Origin: Stenocarpella maydis
Lineage: Eukaryota; Ascomycota; Sordariomycetes; Diaporthales; Diaporthaceae
Assembly (NCBI GenBank): GCA_002270565.1
Contig: NQMI01000131.1
Location: 62,001-126,000 of the forward strand
Direction of reading: 5' to 3'
Length of the DNA: 64,000 bases
Shown here: positions 22,261 to 31,983 of the stretch, piece by piece
Layout of the letters: each line of letters opens with the position of its first letter
Numbering within the stretch: the stretch's first letter is position 1
The notes under the pieces: model-generated
The model's input: only the letters and a program-made list of their open reading frames with translations
Told to the model about the DNA's origin: nothing
The model's database searches: none
Program-made: the position numbers and the translations under genes

Positions 22261-22968
22261 GTATTCTGGTTTGAGTAGTTTTATAAGAGGAAATATAGAG
22301 GAATATAGATCTTTAAGTCTTATATTATTAGGGAAATTAAGGGCAAAACTAAGAAGCTATATAAGAAGTCCCGCATAATTATAGCTAGCTTTGGGGATCT
22401 TATAAAATATGAGATCCTTATATAATTACTAATAGTATAATGTATAAGTTATTAACTCCTTCTTGCCCTTATGCCTTCTTTGATAACTAAGGGACTATGT
22501 CTTGAACTCTGTGATATTACTTAAGCCTATCTATAGTTAAAATCTATACTTGAGAGGCCTATCTTGTGCTACCTTCCTCCTGAAATAAGGGGTAAATACC
22601 CGGCTAGCATGATCATGACGGTAATTAAGCCTCTATATGGCGTTGCTGAAGCTGGCGTGCACTGGTGGGCTATGTACTATAAATACCATATTGAGAAGCT
22701 GGGGATGATTGTATCTGTATATGACCCGTGCCTGTTGATAGCTGATTATAGTAGTAAGGGTAGTAAGGGTATCTTTGGTATTACTGCTATGCAGACTGAT
22801 AATACCCTTACCCTCTGTATCCTGGCTTTCTTAGAACTTGAGGAGCAAAAGATTAAGAAGGAGGAGATCTGCTGCAAGCTAAAGGACAGATTAACCCCTA
22901 AGAGATTACTAGACTTTAATAGCATAAAGATCACGATGTTATATAATGGCATTATATATTTTAGATAG
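22260..22968 (+). pseudogene. pol remnant: reverse transcriptase
   Basis: The stretch 22564-22968 stays open and reads LPPEIRGKYPASMIMTVIKP followed by LYGVAEAGVHWW, typical of copia reverse transcriptase. Upstream, 22441-22563 continues the match with stops at former Gln positions. The catalytic pair that should read Asp-Asp reads Asp-Asn (TDN near 22797-22805), a GAT-to-AAT change. Even this open segment would therefore be inactive. Confidence 0.75.
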
Positions 22969-23099
22969 AAGGGCTAAGGGGTAAAGATATAGCTAGTTAA
23001 TTATATAGCTATAGATTATATTTAATAGTATATGGAATAATGCGTATGAGGAGTATATCTAGCTTCTATTTGCTATCTGGAAGTAGCATTTGACCTCTC

Positions 23100-23760
23100 T
23101 ATTGTGGTATAAATTCAAGACCCTAAAGAAGAGGATTGTGCTAAGTTGAATAAGCGGCTAAAGTGGTAAGCAGACTACCTTGATTGTGGCCTTAACTATA
23201 TTCCTCTGGACCTTGCGGCAGCTAAGTTGATGATCTTTGTGGATGGGTCTTTTGCTAATAATAAGGACCTTAGTTCTCAAATTAGCTATGTAATTGCCCT
23301 GATAAATGAAAAGCAAACTAAGTAACTATTTATATAGAAGATTACTGGAAATATCCTCTATTGGTTGTTAATAAAGTGTAAGAGAGTTATATGTAGTATA
23401 CTTGCTTCTGAGATTTATGGTATGGTTAACGGCTTTAATATAGGGATTATAATATTAGCCACTTTGCGCCAGGTTACTAAATGCCTGAGTCTACTAGAGA
23501 TCCCTCTTATTGTTTGTATAGACTCGTACTTATTATATAAGTATCTAGTTAAGCTAGGGATAATAAAAGAGAAACGCCTAATGATTGATATAATGGCATT
23601 AAGGCAGTTATATAAGAAGTATAAGATCCATAAGATCTGGTAGATTACTGGGGACTATAACCTAGTAGATGCCTTTATGAAGAGTATACTAAATAAGGCG
23701 CTAGAATGCCTTATTAATAATAATACTCTTATTATTAAGATGGAAGGATATGTGGACTGT
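23100..23760 (+). pseudogene. pol remnant: RNase H
   Basis: The translation shows the three acidic landmarks of copia RNase H: FVDGSFANN (near 23238-23264), ASEIYGMV (near 23404) and CIDSYLLYKYL (near 23515). Stops fall between them, around 23325-23340 and 23641. Position directly after reverse transcriptase and the similarity identify it. It is non-functional as read. Confidence 0.75.
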
Positions 23761-23779
23761 AGCTAGTTGGTAATGACCC

Positions 23780-25112
23780 CTTCCCCTACCTAAATACCAT
23801 ATAAGGGATTATAATAATTACTGTAAGAATAGCTATGTGCTGACTTGCCTAGCAAAAGCATACTTAATAGCAATTAACTAACTAATGTAACTTGGTTAGT
23901 AATATACTATTATAATACTAACGCTACCCTATATAAAGGAAGAATTATTACTTCCTAGCACTCTAAGCCCCAGATGGAAATTAATAAGTACCTTAAGATA
24001 TAAAAAAAAGGGATTACTCAGTACTAATAACTAGTAAAACTTTAGATCCCTGTTAATTAGTTACCTGTGTCTTACCCTAAGGAGCTATATAGTTGGCTAG
24101 TATATGGTTTAAATCCATCCTAAGGGCGAGACCTTGTAGCTAAGATTTTTATAGTGGTGCCTATGTATTGAAGATTTAGGTGATGAGGGTTACTACTATC
24201 TTACAGGTACTTAAGTTGCTAGCTGTGCGTATTGAGTGTCCCTGGTTAAGATTTTGTAGTCTTGACTCCTGCTTAATGTGTGTTTTATATACTTACTAAG
24301 AGTGGCGTTGGATATTGCATGCTTTATTATGCATTTTGTTGATAAGTTGGCTCTGATATGCTATTTATTACTGTCTGCTATGATCCCTATCTGACCTAAC
24401 TACTATCTTATCCATACTTATTAACTCTTGCTATTGGCCTCTGATAGAAAGGGCTTTATTGAGTGTTCTTCCCCTAAATGGTTTTAAGTGAAGAGGGCTT
24501 TTATAGATTGAGTTGTTATTGAAACTTATTATTAATATCTGCCATTAGATTAGTAGCTAATCTAGACTATACTTAATTTACTTAATTGTTAATACTTAGT
24601 AAAGAGAGAGAAGGGGTCTAGAAGGCTAGATAGTTATTATTCTAGTTCTAAGGAGTCCGGGCAATTATTATTCCAGCTTTAGGTAAATTTTTATTTAACC
24701 TATAGCCTATAGGTAAAGGAAGTATGAGTCTTTATTATGTATTTCTTTTGAAACCCTTAAGTACTAAAGATAATAAATGAGCAGTATATATTAATAAAAG
24801 CAGATATTTTATATAGGGAAAGCACTATATTGTACCGGACCGTATAATTACGGGCTCCTAGCTTCTAGAGGAAGCAGGGACCGCTATAACATGCTAGGCC
24901 TCTCTGGGTGCCTGTATTTAATGGGTACTTGGCACAATGATATATTTAATGAACTTGGCAAAGGGGCTGCTATAACCAAAAGCAACAGCAATATAGGGAT
25001 TCTAATAACGAATATAGTAATTCTTTTATTCTTATTATAATAGCAAGAGTGTGGGTTCAACCCTATGCTTGGGATTTTTTTTACTATGATTTTTAAAAGA
25101 AAAGACTACTAG
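23780..25112 (+). other. Non-coding 3' part of the retrotransposon
   Basis: AT-rich DNA between the RNase H remnant and the 3' LTR, with no open frame of note. A purine-rich stretch at about 25095-25105 next to the LTR is the likely polypurine tract. Confidence 0.5.
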
Positions 25113-25327
25113 TATAGCAATAGTAGTGTGCAACAGCATATTGGTGGGCTATCGCTATAGCCACCGTATTGTAGCTAGAGGGCGTAGTTGCTTACTAAGC
25201 AACTACCACCCACTATATAGACCCGAGATAGCTGGCGGGCTACGCCCACTGCACCCACTACTCGAAAGACAGAGAGAAATATAACAACAACACCCCACTC
25301 GTATTGCAATACGTGACCCATCCAACA
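25113..25327 (+). repeat. 3' LTR of the element (215 bp)
   Basis: Aligns with the other LTRs. It begins TATAGCAATAG instead of TGTGGCAATAG and has changes such as CACATT to CATATT, CTACAG to CTATAG and GCCAG to GCTAG. These are mostly CpA-to-TpA (or TpG-to-TpA), as RIP produces. It lacks the 9-bp duplication of the left LTR. Confidence 0.85.
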
Positions 25328-25332
25328 TTGAA
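25328..25332 (+). repeat. Right target-site duplication TTGAA
   Basis: TTGAA directly after the terminal CA of the right LTR matches the pentamer before the left LTR. This supports the two LTRs as the ends of a single insertion. Confidence 0.75.
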
Positions 25333-25990
25333 ATTAATATAACATCTGCCTGGTAGTGTACGAAAATGTTGCCAGAAAGATTGCATGGAGGGTCAAGCCT
25401 GAGGGCCACATCCCGTCGCACGAGGATAGTATTGCATCCTCGAAACGGCAGCGGGTGGCCGGCCGACACAGCTGAATACATGTAAGAGTGTATTAGCTTG
25501 TTAAAGTGTGGTTGTTGACAACTCATCAACATTCCTCGAATATCCCTGGATGGGGAGTTGCTGCGTCAGAGCACAGCTGCGTCAGAGCAAAAACCGTCAC
25601 GAGCCGGAAAAAGTGACCACCCTCGAGGAATACCTCAAACGTGGTTTATATGGAGGTGTCGCAAAAATGGCTTCAAAGGGGTCCTGTGATCCCACCCTGA
25701 GATGGACAGCCAGCAAACTCTTGAGTGTTTGGAATCTTCACGCCGCTGACAGGTTTTATCTTGGGGGCCAGTCAGCCTATCGAGCTCACGCATATCTTGA
25801 CGCATCAATTCCAGCTATTTGCACCCTTTTTATACAAATACCAAGGCGTGGAGTTGGGAGTTTTCGAAAGTTCATCAGACACTATAACCAAAGCAATCCC
25901 TACCATACACACCTCAACGCATCGACGCATAATTAGTTGTGGGCTAGCGGATACTCAGGGCAACTCACTGCGGTGGGCTCCTACCACGCC
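25333..25990. other. Intergenic or degraded DNA right of the transposon
   Basis: GC content recovers here. ORFs of 109-142 codons cross the segment on both strands without recognisable domains. It may include eroded 5' sequence of the caspase-like remnant downstream. Confidence 0.4.
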
Positions 25991-26735
25991 TGTGAATACC
26001 ATCGAGCCAGCATGGCTGAAAAGTACAACAAGGTCCAGGTCATGTATACACGCTGGCGACGAGTCCATGCGTGTGATGATAACGGACAGCTCATCCCACA
26101 TGAGCACGATACTGACTTCATGAATGGCTGTAACAGCGATTTAGAGAAGTTGAAAACTCTCGCTCTCAGAGTAACAATCAACTCTGCCCAACCTCTGCGT
26201 CACTTGTCGCGTCAAGTGTCTTCCCTCTAATCAGTTAATTTTCTCACCCCGCACGCAGGATCAAATACGACATCGAGTACGAGGAAATACACGAGAAGCT
26301 CATGGGTCTCCCCTGTGATGTGCTTGTCATCATGGACTGCTGCCACGCGACAAACGTCAGAGAGCCACGCGCATCAAACAGGCTTCTACCGTCCCCTTCA
26401 AACACCGCAGCCTCCAAGAAACTTGTAAGAGCTACATGCCATAGCCTCAGGACCTGCAGGGGCTTCGGTTCTCAGCTAATATCCCATTCTTGTAGAACTT
26501 TCTAGGCGCTTGCATGGCATACGATAGTACCACGGGAAGCCCGCAGTGCACCATGACAAGTCTACTTGCAGCGGCACTCAAGGAACTCAGCGACCATCCG
26601 ATCACAGTCGCCAGTATCACCGGCGAGATGGATGAGAAGACAAAGAACGTCAGAATGAACGGTTCGGGGGTCGCAGGTGTGCACTATGCTCCGTTGGAAG
26701 TCGAAGGCGGTGGTATAACTTTGGCACCTATCTAG
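25991..26735 (+). pseudogene. Caspase-like (peptidase C14) gene remnant
   Basis: Three coding-like pieces lie in order. The first (about 26012-26168) reads YNKVQVMYTRWRR then HEHDTDFMNGCNSDLEKL, reminiscent of the N-terminal strand of fungal caspase-like domains. The second (from about 26260, after acceptor ACGCAG) reads YEEIHEKLMGLPCDVLVIMD followed by CCHA, which contains the conserved strand and the Cys of the caspase active site. A clean 71-nt intron (26425-26495, GTAAGA...TTGTAG) then joins KKL to NFLGACMAYDS and runs to a stop at 26733-26735. The segment that should carry the catalytic His (a YYAGHG-type motif) is absent between pieces one and two, and their phases do not fit. I read this as a truncated, non-functional copy beside the transposon. 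A short functional gene cannot be excluded. Confidence 0.5.
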
Positions 26736-27532
26736 AGACTTACAAAGAAAGCACTCTTCAACAGGCTACGCAGATCGGGGTCTTTCTCTCCCCCCCCCCA
26801 CCTCCCTGTTTCTCCTTCGTTGAGTATCTAGCAGCTTTATGAAGGGATCGATAGGTCTGAGAAGTAGGATGACGGAAAACTTACAAGTATTTGTCGACGT
26901 GGTGGACCTTTGTAGGCTAGTAGGTATTCATATTCTTTGAGTTCTTCTAGGCCGGAACGGCATTGGTTATCCTAGAGGGACAGGAGACTGTGTAGGTTGT
27001 GGACAATTGGCATGGCGTGATTGACCTTTGCAGGCAGATTATTTGACAGTACACGAGTGATCTCGGATTACCGGGAGTAAGTTGAGGAGGTTCAACCGTG
27101 AGCCGCACCCAGATTTAATGCAGCTGCTCTGACCAGTGCAGGAGACAGCGAGTTGAGTGTCCCGTTGCCCGGGGTCCACCATATAAATTCTTCGCTATTG
27201 GTGTCACCCTCTGGACTGAGCCTAGTTTTGCAGTCTAATGTGGAATGCAGGAGCCACTATATGAGGGCCAAGACCACTCAGGGGAGTGGGCAAATCCATT
27301 TTTCTCTGTAGTAAAACATCCAACAAGTATTTCTGACTGATATTCCAGAGCAGTATGCTTCTGGTTCTGATTAAAACTGTTATTCCGTATTTATGTCAAA
27401 CAGACCGCAGTGGAGAGGGTCTGCCCATCGGCTCCATTAGGAGACAGCTTCATGGACCTAGATCACTTAATTAGGTCGTATGCAGTCACCCCACAGCTGG
27501 CCATGGCTGTTGTCCTCCCAACAGCCTCAAAA
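26736..27532. other. Intergenic interval
   Basis: About 800 bp between the caspase-like remnant and the stop of the septin-like gene. A 10-base C run lies near 26791. No gene was recognised. Confidence 0.45.
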
Positions 27533-29815
27533 TCACCTATCACCACCCCAGAAGGCAGACCACTGGCCAACAGCCCACCCCACCGCCGGCCACTCCTGCC
27601 CTGACAGCCACACCGCGGCGCCGCTGAGGATCCCCACGCCGCCGAGGACTTCGAGGGCAATCCATCCGTTCGCCTTCATCCTCGCTGCCACTCGGAGCAG
27701 CCCGAGCGGGTCCTGACTTTGCGTGGCCGACGTGCTGTGGCATCTGCCGCGGGCAGATCTCCGTCTCGTCTTGTCGCCCAGCTGGGAGCCGCTGCGGTCC
27801 CGGGCCCGGTCCCCGAAGGGCACGAGCTCCCCGTCTTGCACACATTCGTGAAGCTTCTCGGTCAACCAGATCGCCCTCTCGCCGCGCGCAAGTGCGTCAT
27901 AACGGGCCCGCTCGTTTGCGAGGCTCCTCTGTAGCTCCGAGGCCCAGTTGGCAAGGCGGATCCGGGCTAGCCTCTCCTCTCTTTGCGTGTGGTCGGCGAT
28001 CCGAGCAAGCGAGTACTGCGATGTTGCTCCCACCGGCGAGGAAAACGGCCCCGCCGGTACCAGTGGCATAGGGGGGCTGCCTGGCCGGCCCATTGGCTTG
28101 TAGAGGGCTCTTGGCCGCGATGAATTGTCCGCGTTCTTCCACTGGATGAACTTCTTGGCCGCAGCGTGTCTCAGCCAGGATGCGCCATCCTCGCAAAACA
28201 CCTGGTCCACCACAGTTGCGAGCTCCGATTGCATGAGGGGTTGCACATAGTCGGGACTCATCAACAGACTCGCATCCATAATTTCATGGTCTGATCCAGG
28301 TGTGCTTGAGACGGCGTATGGGTATTTCGGCTCGATACCACCTGACCTTCCTGTCGAGGACACGGTGAACGAGAAGGGTCGCACTCCTGCCTCCAGCAGT
28401 TCGCTCCTGATTTGAGCCTTGCTTTGCGCAACCTCTTCGGGAGTCATGTCATCTGCCTTGGCAACCAGCGGAACAACGTTAGTCAGCGATGCTAACATTT
28501 GCAGGTATTTGATGTCGGCCGGCTTGAGCTCTACGTGAGATGTTAGCCGGTACCGTTGCGGGGACCTCGAGGGCACAACTTGCTCTTGTGGACGAGGTAG
28601 AAAACCACATCGACCTGGCTGCCTCCATCGCCACCGAGCATGTTTAGCATTTCAGCGTCGGGCGATGCGTTTGATTGCACTTTCTCGAAATGCGACTCAA
28701 CATAGCGAACTACGGGAGTAATGGTCTCCATGCTCTGTTCTCGGTTAGCACGCCTTTTGCCTCTCCTCCCCTCTGCCGCACTCCAGATGGGGAGCTTCCT
28801 ACTCACAGAAGCACCGTCACTATAGCCCGGGGTATCGATAAAGCAAATATTTCTGTCTAAGATGGTATCATCTACGCTCTTCCGGCGTTTAAGCAGTTGA
28901 AAATCGTCCAGGTCCGACCACCACTCCGGGTATGGCTTTGTGCTCGCGAATATCTCTGATATTTCGGCTGTCCGGGCATTGTTGCTGGGATTTTTGGACC
29001 TCCCACGCCGGGGGCTGGGGTTTCGGGCAAGCAGTGCTGTTGACTGGGGCGCTATTGGATCGACGTGGACAATGTGTTCGCAGGACTGAACCAGGGCCTT
29101 GATGAGCGACGTCTTGCCTACGCCTGTGTGGCAAGGGCCTGTCAGCAAGCGGTCCTTGACCGAGGTAACCATGCGTCAGGCCTCTGCACATACCAGAGTC
29201 TCCAGCCACAAGCACCTTGAGCCTTCCTATCCGCTTGCCTTGGTCGGTAAACGGTCGCCGGCTTGGCATTTTGATAGAGGGCATGACAAGCTGGGGAGCA
29301 CTGCCGCTGTCCATCATTTCCGAGGCTCCCAGAGGCTCGAGGTCCTGGCTCATGCTGAGAGCCTGGCTTGCCAGGTCCTCTGAGAATGACGCACTCATCG
29401 TGTCACTGATAGCCGAGGGCGACCCCGGCGTGGCCAGCATCAGGGGCGTTGTCGGCTGCGAAAGGCTGCTCGTGGCGCCCGGCATGTTGAGCCTGCTCGG
29501 GGCAGTGTCAGAAATCAGGGAGATATCGTCAGCATCTGCAGTGTCGGACGTGGAGATGGATCCACGGTCACTCTGTGCGGAATGCTTCGCCGGGTCGGCC
29601 GACCCCGCCTTGCGGTAATCGCGGACGCCGGCTGTGAAGCTTGCGAGGGACTGCTGCAGGGCGGCGTCGACGGCATCCTCGCCGCCGATGTAGTAAGAGG
29701 TCATTTGTTGCTGGTGGCCGGCGGCGGGGCGGTGGAACGCAGTCGGAGGCTCGCCATCAGCCCCTCGTGGGCTCCGTCGCGGCGGCGGCGGACCATCCCC
29801 TGGGAACGGTCGCAT
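27533..29815 (-). CDS. Septin-like GTPase with C-terminal membrane segment
   Basis: Four exons, 29815..29194, 29123..28807, 28734..28584 and 28530..27533, encode about 695 residues. Residues 1-195 are disordered and Ser/Pro-rich. The G domain has a P-loop GDSGVGKT (205-212), assembled across intron 1; a G3 DTPG (304-307); and a G4 AKAD (387-390), with VDVVFYLVHKKLKPADIKYL between, as in septins. A hydrophobic stretch (653-674, WIALEVLGGVGILSGAAVWL) near the C terminus looks like a membrane anchor, unusual for core septins. A basic/Arg-rich helical region precedes it. Introns 1 and 2 are GT-AG. Intron 3 (28583-28531, 53 nt) begins GCAAGT, a GC-AG intron; GT alternatives would be too short or break the frame. 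An in-frame ATG at 29884 exists, but the sequence between it and 29815 looks like a 5' leader. Function is probably membrane-linked scaffolding; this is inferred. Confidence 0.82.
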
Positions 29816-31735
29816 CGTGGAAAGGGTGGGCGGCGGCGCACATATGCTTGTAAGGCCAGTTGAGGGGAGGCACCAGGGACTCACAGCGCCACCAGAGGAC
29901 GATGTAGGAGGGGATCAGCAGGTCTTATCATGGGATGGGTATCAAGCAAGTGTGGTGGACCGGACCGGACTGGACTAGACTTGGCCGGAGTGTATGAATT
30001 ATTGTGGTTCCGACCGACTAGACGAGTCGTATCGCACGTATGTTATGGCCCCGTGTCGGACGGCGTCAATACCATGCTATGTCGTGTTGGGCTACGAGAT
30101 GAAGCAAGCTAGGGAAGAGCGATAGAATAGGATAGGGCGGTAGGGAGTTGGGCAGCGGAAGGGTGGAGGTCGAAGGCGGGTCGGCGGGTGATGACATATC
30201 GCAATAACCCCGCGCTGCGTTGCGTATCCCCGAGCATTCCCCCCCCCCCCCNNNNNNNNNNCCCCCACACCTTGGAACTTCTCGACCTCAGCATCCATCC
30301 GCTGACCTGTGATACCAAAGGCACCCCCCGTCTACTCTATCTGCACCTGCAGACCCAGAACAAGTGAAGATGAGGCAAGGGGAAAAGGGGGTGGGGGAGC
30401 ACTGCTTGACCCGTCTTGGCATCTCTGGGACAGGACAATCCCGCCCCAGATCGTCCACTCGGACACGTTCCCTCCTGCGAGATGGGAGTGGGCTGGCGGT
30501 CAGGCACACAGGCTCGGGCTTGTGGATGTGCACTGCGAGGAAAAGGGGGCCATTATGGGAGAGGCTGGTTAGTTGCCTCGGGCACTCTTCCGCCGCTCCT
30601 TTGCATAGTCCAGGGACTCGGACCTTACTGAGGTATTGTAAGTGGTTGGCTAACACGTAGTCGCTGCGCGTCTCCACACTCGAAACCCACAGGGTTCAGC
30701 CTCACTCCACTTGAGCAGTCAGCCAACTCCGGACTAAGTAGTTTCGTATCCTCGTATTTAGACTTCATACATAGTCACATACACCCATCAACTGTGCCAT
30801 AGCTGGAGCTAATCAGAAAGAGTGCCATCCCGGCCCGGGTCGTACGCCTGGTATGGTTTTTCAAATGTGTATTCTCGACGTAGGTGCTCCCGGGTACTTA
30901 ATGGTGTCGCGTGTTGTGGCTGTGGGTGTTGCTCGTACATAACTATGTGTTCGAATTTCTGCCATGTACCAGTGTTCGCTGCGGTGCGAGTATTCGATTT
31001 TATTGAAACCAGGATTTGGGCTGATTCAATTCATCATGCCTCTATTTATTTCTTCTTTGCATGTGTCATGTTGTAGTTATTACAGACAGCCCTTGGATCG
31101 GTTCCCTCATGACCGCATTTCCATCATTCTTTTTCGCTTTCGCAGTTTTTTGCCTTGTTTTTTGCCTTCTTCTTCGACTTCCTGCGGCTCTTGCCCATCT
31201 CCTCATCCTGGTCACTGCTATCGCTGGACATGCACTCTGAATCAGAAACGTCTGAACCCAAAGATTCAGAGTCACTTGCCTTCAGCTCCCTTTTTATCTT
31301 TTAGGTGTTGTCCAGTCGACTCTTGCTAAGCTGCGCGATCTTGTCTGTCTCCCCACCCTGGACCATTGCCATGTACTTTGCAAGATCGACAGACGAGTCG
31401 CAGGATACTTGGAAGACCTCCAATAGAAGACCTACCTAGCCATATAAGTGATTTGTTGAGTGTGGAACTCAGGTTTGATGTGCCCAAAGGGGGGATAAAG
31501 TGGCGAATACACTACCGGTTTCTACATAACCCCCCCCCGGCGCCGCCCCCCCCCCCAAAATGAAAACACAAAGACACGTACACATAAACTTCTCGCAAGA
31601 TGCCCAGTGAGGGAAGGCCCCTACTCCCATGGCCCAAGCCATTCTACTCCATCAACGTTCACGTCGTTTGCACCGGTAGACGCAATGGCCCTGGTGCCGT
31701 GCCTACTCACGTGGTATCGTATGAGCGCCATTCCC
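29816..31735. other. Intergenic interval between septin-like gene and Zn2Cys6 gene
   Basis: About 1.9 kb holding the septin-like promoter and the 3' UTR of the zinc-cluster gene. A 10-N gap at 30252-30261 sits inside a run of Cs, so the true length is uncertain. Further C runs occur near 31530-31557. No gene was recognised. Confidence 0.5.
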
Positions 31736-31945
31736 TTAACCAAATTCCTCCGTCCCACGCGGCCCTGCATCCCACGGTGCGGCCCCGTCACCGATCATCA
31801 TCCAGCTGTCATCGTCCAGCGAGGGCACGAACCCCGCGCCGCCGCCGCCCTGCTGCTGCATATCCGCCGCAACCTGCGAGAACAGGATGGAAGAGTCGCC
31901 CGCAGCATCCCAGGCGCTCATGCCCTGGAAGAAGTCAAGGTCCAC

Positions 31946-31983
<38 letters not shown>

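Larger units (their letters stand above)
17730..25327 (+). mobile_element. Degenerate Ty1/copia LTR retrotransposon, RIP-mutated
   Basis: A roughly 7.6-kb element on the plus strand: 5' LTR, gag with a damaged zinc knuckle, integrase, reverse transcriptase, RNase H, a non-coding 3' stretch with a purine-rich AAAAGAAAAGAC before the 3' LTR, then the 3' LTR. The order integrase before reverse transcriptase defines Ty1/copia. It is flanked by TTGAA at 15803-15807 (also in the second flank copy at 17725-17729) and at 25328-25332. The interior is very AT-rich compared with the surroundings, with frequent TAG and TAA where the family has Gln codons, and C-to-T at CpA on both strands, the signature of RIP. 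No frame is intact, so it cannot encode its own proteins. Placement in Ty1/copia is firm; the subfamily is not determined. Confidence 0.9.

Noticed and set aside
25040..25080. tRNA-like string GGGTTCAACCC near the end of the retrotransposon
   Set aside because: It resembles a T-arm, but no acceptor stem, D-arm or anticodon arm could be paired around it.
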